A stretch of 64,000 nt of DNA. It comes from Saccharopolyspora sp. SCSIO 74807. GTDB taxonomy: Bacteria > Actinomycetota > Actinomycetes > Mycobacteriales > Pseudonocardiaceae. Each line of letters starts with the position of its first letter. Positions within the stretch are counted from its first letter, which is position 1. This document shows positions 60,743 through 64,000 of this stretch, one piece after another. The notes under the pieces were generated by a model. It searched no databases. It had not been told where the DNA came from and worked only from the letters and a program-made list of their open reading frames with translations. The stretch spans positions 5,053,501 to 5,117,500 of the forward strand of contig NZ_CP146100.1 in assembly GCF_037023755.1 (NCBI RefSeq). The letters are read 5' to 3'. A program made the translations under genes and the position numbers.

Positions 60743-61954
60743 TCAGGTAGTGGTCGCCGACACGGCGTTGTCCCAGTCGGCGCGTTCGGCGACCAGTGCG
60801 CGCAGCGCCCGCAGCGGGCGGACCATGTTGACCCCGAGCGCGCCGGTGACGTGCCCGTCGCGGCCGAACACGGCGGTGAGCTTCCGGTCGGCGATGCTGC
60901 CGTCGACCACGCGCATCTGCTCCGCACCGCGTACCAGCCCGTAGACCTGGATCTTGCGGTCGTACTGGTCGGACCAGACATAGGGCACGGTGCGGAACGG
61001 CTGCGCACCGTCCCTGCCGGCGAGTATGTTCCGGGCCACGACCATGCCCTGTTCACCCGCGTTCGTGCGGTGCTCGATGCGCAGCCGTTCGCCCGTCAGC
61101 GAATCGGGCCAGGACGCGACGTCACCGGCGGCCCAGATGTTGCAGCCGGCGTGCAACGTGTCATCACACTCGACACCGTTGCCCACGGTGATACCGCTGC
61201 CGTCGAGCCATTCGACGTTCGCCCGGGTGCCGATGCCGACCAACACCGCGTCGCCGTCGACGCTGCGGCCGTCGACCAGCCGCACGCCGGTAGCCCGCTC
61301 GCCGTCGTGGCACACGCGCTCGACCATCGCCTCGGTGACCACCCGGACCCCGTGCTCCTCGTGCAGCGCGGTGAGCATTCCGCCGATCTCGGTGCCGACG
61401 GCGTCGGACAGCGGCACGTGCTGGTCGGTCACCAGAGTGACCGCGCAGCCGAGTTCCCGCGCCACCGCGGCGGCTTCCGCCCCGATGAACCCGCCGCCGA
61501 CGATCACCAAGTGCGGATGGGCGGACAGCGAGGCACGCAAGCTCAGCGCATCGTCGACGGTGCGCAGCAGGTGGGCACCTTCGATCCCGTCCATCCCGGC
61601 GATCGGCCTCGGCCGGACTCCAGTAGCCGCGACCAAGGCATCGTAGTGCAGTTCGCTGCCGTCGGCCAGACGGACTTCGTGCGCCTCGGCGTCGACATTC
61701 TCCGCCGGAGAGCCGAGTCGATGGTCCACGTTCAGCTCGGCGTACGCCTCGGGTGCGCGCAGTTGCAACCGCGGAGATTCCCACTGCCCGGACAGCAGCT
61801 GCTTGGACAGCGGAGGTCGGTCGTAGGGCAGGCGCGGCTCGTCACCGACCAGCGTCAGCTCACCGTCGAAGCCGCCGCGCCGCAAACCCTCGACAACGGC
61901 CAGCCCCGCCGCCGAGGCGCCCACGACGACGACACGATCGAGCCCGGCCATCAT
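60743..61954 (-). CDS. Ferredoxin reductase (FAD, NADH-dependent)
   Basis: The 403-residue enzyme has VVVVGASAAGLAVVEGLRRG, PYDRPPLSKQLLSG, VIVGGGFIGAEAAAVAREL and IWAAGDVASW, the putidaredoxin reductase-like family. It feeds electrons to the adjacent ferredoxin and then the P450. ATG 61954 overlaps the ferredoxin stop by ATGA. Confidence 0.93.
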   Translation of the reverse strand: MMAGLDRVVVVGASAAGLAVVEGLRRGGFDGELTLVGDEPRLPYDRPPLSKQLLSGQWESPRLQLRAPEAYAELNVDHRLGSPAENVDAEAHEVRLADGSELHYDALVAATGVRPRPIAGMDGIEGAHLLRTVDDALSLRASLSAHPHLVIVGGGFIGAEAAAVARELGCAVTLVTDQHVPLSDAVGTEIGGMLTALHEEHGVRVVTEAMVERVCHDGERATGVRLVDGRSVDGDAVLVGIGTRANVEWLDGSGITVGNGVECDDTLHAGCNIWAAGDVASWPDSLTGERLRIEHRTNAGEQGMVVARNILAGRDGAQPFRTVPYVWSDQYDRKIQVYGLVRGAEQMRVVDGSIADRKLTAVFGRDGHVTGALGVNMVRPLRALRALVAERADWDNAVSATTT

Positions 61955-62145
61955 TCCTCCACGGCGATCGCCGCAGCCGGGCACAGTTGAGCCGCGGTGC
62001 GCGCGTTCTCGTGTTCGGACTCCGGCGGAGCCTCGTCGAGCAGGATCACGACGCCGTCGTCGTCGCGCTGGTCGAACACCTCGGGCGCGGCGAGCACGCA
62101 CTGCCCGGCGGCACAGCACTTCTCTTCATCCACGGTGATCTTCAT
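61951..62145 (-). CDS. [3Fe-4S] ferredoxin
   Basis: The 64-residue ferredoxin has the cluster ligands in EKCCAAGQCVLAAPEVFD and LCPAAAI, the C-x5-C...CP pattern of single [3Fe-4S] P450 ferredoxins. The residue after the first Cys is a second Cys, which is uncommon. AGGAGGACCC lies before ATG 62145. Confidence 0.93.
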   Translation of the reverse strand: MKITVDEEKCCAAGQCVLAAPEVFDQRDDDGVVILLDEAPPESEHENARTAAQLCPAAAIAVEE

Positions 62146-62293
62146 GATGGGTCCTCCTGCTGTGGGATGCGCCGCGCGACGAAGCGGTCCGCTGCGGCGA
62201 TGAGTCAGTGTTCGGTGGATGGCGGCGGGTGTTTTCTGCGGCCCGCCCCGGGAAACGCGGGCTGCTGATGACCACCCGTCCGCGCGGTGCGGT

Positions 62294-63508
62294 TTACCAG
62301 GTGACCGGCAGAGCCCGGACGCCGTAGTTCGTGCCGTGGGTGTCCATCGGGACATCCGAGGGATCCACGGCCAGCCGCAGGTTCGGGAAACGCTCGATCA
62401 GCCGGGGCAGCACGGTCTTGAGCTCGGCCCGAGCGATGTTCTGTCCGAGGCACTGGTGCACCCCGTACCCGAAGGCCAAGTGGCGGCTCATCTTGCGGTC
62501 GAAATCGGCCATGTCCGGGTTGTCGAACGCCCGCGGGTCCCGGTTGGCCGCCGGCATCGCCACCACGACCAGATCACCCTCGCGGATCTGCGCGCCGCCG
62601 AGCTCCAGGTCTTCCGTGGCCACCCGACCGAGTCCGAATTGGACGATCGTGAGGTAGCGCAGCAGTTCCTCCACCGCGGTGCCGATCTTGGCGGGCTCAT
62701 CGCGCAGCTGTTGCCACTTCTCCGGCTGGCTGAGCAGCGTCATGATCGACAGGCCCATCATGGCCGCTGTGGTGTCGTGCCCGGCGAACAGCAGCAGCGC
62801 ACCGACCCCGGTCAGATCCTCGTTGGTCAGGATCGTGCCGCCCTCGTCGGCGATGCGGACCAGCTCGGCCAGCAGACCGGGCGAGTCCGGATTCGCACGC
62901 TTCTCCTCGACCAACTTCCCGATGTACTGCAGCAACCACTGCGCACCGGCGTCCCGTTGCTCACGCGGGTTGCTCATGTCCATCATCTGCTCGGTCGCGC
63001 CGTGGAACCCGTCCCGGTCCTCGTACGGCACACCCAGCAGCTCGCAGATCACCAGACACGGGATCGGCAGGCACAGCGCCTGCACCAGATCGACCGGCTC
63101 GTCGGTTGCGGCGATGGCATCCAGGTGCTCGTCCACGATCTTGTCGATGTACGGCTGCAGACGGTTCTGCACGGACTTCGGGGTGAACTTGCCCGCCAGC
63201 AGCTTGCGGTAAGCGCCGTGGTCGGGCTCGTCCATCATCACGAACATCGGAGGCAGCCCACCGCCGCCCTGCTGCTCGGCACCTTCAGGCTCCTCGCCCG
63301 GAGGGTTGTCGTGGCGCGGCCGACGGGCACTCATACGCGGGTCGGAGAAGACCGCGCTGCCTTCCTCGAACCGCGTCACCAACCAGCCCTCGGTGCCGTT
63401 CGGGAACGTCACCCAATGGACCGGCTGCTCCTCCTGCAGGGTCTGGTACTCGGGCGGCGGATCCAGCGGAGCGTCGCCGTCGCGCGTGGTGGGCATCGAC
63501 TGAGTCAT
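62294..63508 (-). CDS. Cytochrome P450 (bacterial class I)
   Basis: The 404-residue enzyme has the I-helix AGHDTT, EELLR of the K helix and the heme loop FGYGVHQCLGQNIAR with its Cys ligand. A short hydrophilic insert (NPPGEEPEGAEQQGGGG) lies in the N-terminal third. The layout with a [3Fe-4S] ferredoxin resembles CYP105-type systems. Substrate unknown. AGGAAGGACG precedes ATG 63508. Confidence 0.95.
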   Translation of the reverse strand: MTQSMPTTRDGDAPLDPPPEYQTLQEEQPVHWVTFPNGTEGWLVTRFEEGSAVFSDPRMSARRPRHDNPPGEEPEGAEQQGGGGLPPMFVMMDEPDHGAYRKLLAGKFTPKSVQNRLQPYIDKIVDEHLDAIAATDEPVDLVQALCLPIPCLVICELLGVPYEDRDGFHGATEQMMDMSNPREQRDAGAQWLLQYIGKLVEEKRANPDSPGLLAELVRIADEGGTILTNEDLTGVGALLLFAGHDTTAAMMGLSIMTLLSQPEKWQQLRDEPAKIGTAVEELLRYLTIVQFGLGRVATEDLELGGAQIREGDLVVVAMPAANRDPRAFDNPDMADFDRKMSRHLAFGYGVHQCLGQNIARAELKTVLPRLIERFPNLRLAVDPSDVPMDTHGTNYGVRALPVTW

Positions 63509-63540
63509 GTTCGTCCTTCCTCTTCCCGTGGGGATTGCGG

Positions 63541-63927
63541 TCAGTCCTGGTTCGGTTCCGCGGCCGTGGTGGTCTCCGCGACCGCTCGGGCGATTCCCTC
63601 CTGAACCGAGGTGGCGTTGCCCCACCCGACGTAGAACGCCAGCTGCAGCACTGATTCGTGCAGTTCGTCCGGCGTGCAGTCGCCACTGGCGAGGGCGCCG
63701 CGGGCCTGCACCTGCACCAGGTCCGCCCGTCCGAACGCGGCGGTCGCGCCGAGCACGAGCAGCCTCCGGTCCCTTGTAGACAGATCGGGCCGGTTCCAGA
63801 CCTCGCCGAAGAGATGCTCGACCGTCTCCTTCAGAAACGGCCCGCTCTGCCCGTCGAGCGCGGCGCTGAAGCCGGGCCCGTACACCTCGTCCATCACCGC
63901 GCGCCCGCGCTGGTACCGGTCGTTCAT
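63541..63927 (-). CDS. Carboxymuconolactone decarboxylase family protein
   Basis: The 128-residue protein has the AhpD/CMD helix pattern (RRLLVLGATAAFGRADLVQV and TPDELHESVLQLAFYVGWGN). The Cys-x-x-Cys of peroxidatic AhpD is missing, so it is closer to lactone decarboxylases. It begins at ATG 63927, overlapping the upstream stop, within the P450 operon of likely catabolic function. Confidence 0.88.
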   Translation of the reverse strand: MNDRYQRGRAVMDEVYGPGFSAALDGQSGPFLKETVEHLFGEVWNRPDLSTRDRRLLVLGATAAFGRADLVQVQARGALASGDCTPDELHESVLQLAFYVGWGNATSVQEGIARAVAETTTAAEPNQD

Positions 63928-64000
63928 TTCTCCTCCGCTCCGAGGGTCGCCTTCGCCTGGGAACGGGTGACGTCGACCAGCGGCAGGTCGAGCTCCAGCG
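63924..64000 (-). CDS. Upstream gene, C-terminal end only (partial)
   Basis: The last ~24 codons (LELDLPLVDVTRSQAKATLG, then AEEK) overlap the next start by ATGA. The ending resembles hydroxyisobutyrate-type dehydrogenases, but the fragment is too short for assignment. Confidence 0.5.
   Translation of the reverse strand, partial: LELDLPLVDVTRSQAKATLGAEEK

Noticed and set aside
52842-63508. Cyclodipeptide synthase and the P450 at 62-63.5 kb as one biosynthetic cluster
   Set aside because: They are about 9 kb apart, separated by a recombinase, an att-like site and an IS256 element, and the P450 has its own catabolic-type operon.

Overview
The window is GC-rich actinobacterial DNA. Very frequent 4-base ATGA/GTGA gene overlaps, leaderless-type starts, a [3Fe-4S] ferredoxin/P450 operon, a DUF2637 (SpdB-like) gene and actinobacteria-specific small families (DUF6153, DUF3105) fit a soil or marine actinomycete, perhaps Pseudonocardiaceae. 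The genus is an inference. Most of the window reads as a composite accessory island for metal and metalloid resistance, with many scars of mobile DNA.

Layout. (1) 1-2 kb: the end of a sugar/inositol-type oxidoreductase, a DegT aminotransferase and a NUDIX hydrolase in one overlapping operon. (2) 2.3-10 kb: first arsenic block. trxB-arsC (minus strand), arsR, then arsD-arsA-arsB, a small zinc-ribbon protein and arsO. (3) 9.9-14.4 kb: a MerR regulator facing a metal chaperone, a P1B ATPase with an unusual YPC motif and an MFS transporter. (4) 14.4-18.2 kb: a Tn3 transposase scar, then the second arsenic block: an MFS exporter and flavin monooxygenase diverging from an ArsR-ArsN fusion. (5) 18.7-24.8 kb: a Tat-exported class V aminotransferase, a methyltransferase, a broken ctaG, and a CadC-type repressor with an SPC-motif P1B ATPase. 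(6) 24.5-36.7 kb: envelope and redox genes (a secreted Cys-rich protein, TlpA-like/CcdA, two BlaI/M56 protease pairs, DUF305, DUF3105, NlpC/P60) interrupted by an IS701-family element with a clean CTAA duplication. (7) 37-40 kb: an SbnA-like PLP enzyme with an MFS exporter, and a methyltransferase. (8) 40.1-48.3 kb: a complex I-like membrane operon (A-X-H-J-K-L-M-N) with no NADH arm; X looks like a NuoB/NuoD fusion without redox or quinone ligands. (9) 48.5-52.8 kb: csoR-copZ-copA, DUF6153 and DUF305. (10) 52.8-55 kb: a cyclodipeptide synthase, a second MerR and two thioredoxin-like proteins. (11) 55.5-60.6 kb: a large serine recombinase whose 3' end runs into a tRNA-Leu 3' fragment, an ICE-like HTH/DUF2637 remnant and a frameshifted IS256 element. 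(12) 60.7-64 kb: a P450-ferredoxin-ferredoxin reductase-CMD operon.

Regulatory DNA ties the blocks together. Seven 16-bp sites of the form ATCR-N8-YGAT sit at the arsenic promoters. Four 17-bp dyads close to TACTAAGTNACTTAGTA sit in front of the secreted Cys-rich/TlpA genes, DUF3105-DUF305, NlpC/P60 and the cyclodipeptide synthase, which suggests a BlaI/M56-type envelope-metal regulon. Three TACCCC-N3-GGGG(T/C)A boxes fit CsoR. Two MerR-type promoters share TTGACC-20 bp-TAGCGT. The strongest candidates for something undescribed are the NADH-arm-less complex I-like operon with protein X, and the proposed BlaI/M56 regulon that includes a cyclodipeptide synthase and a secreted CxxC-repeat protein.
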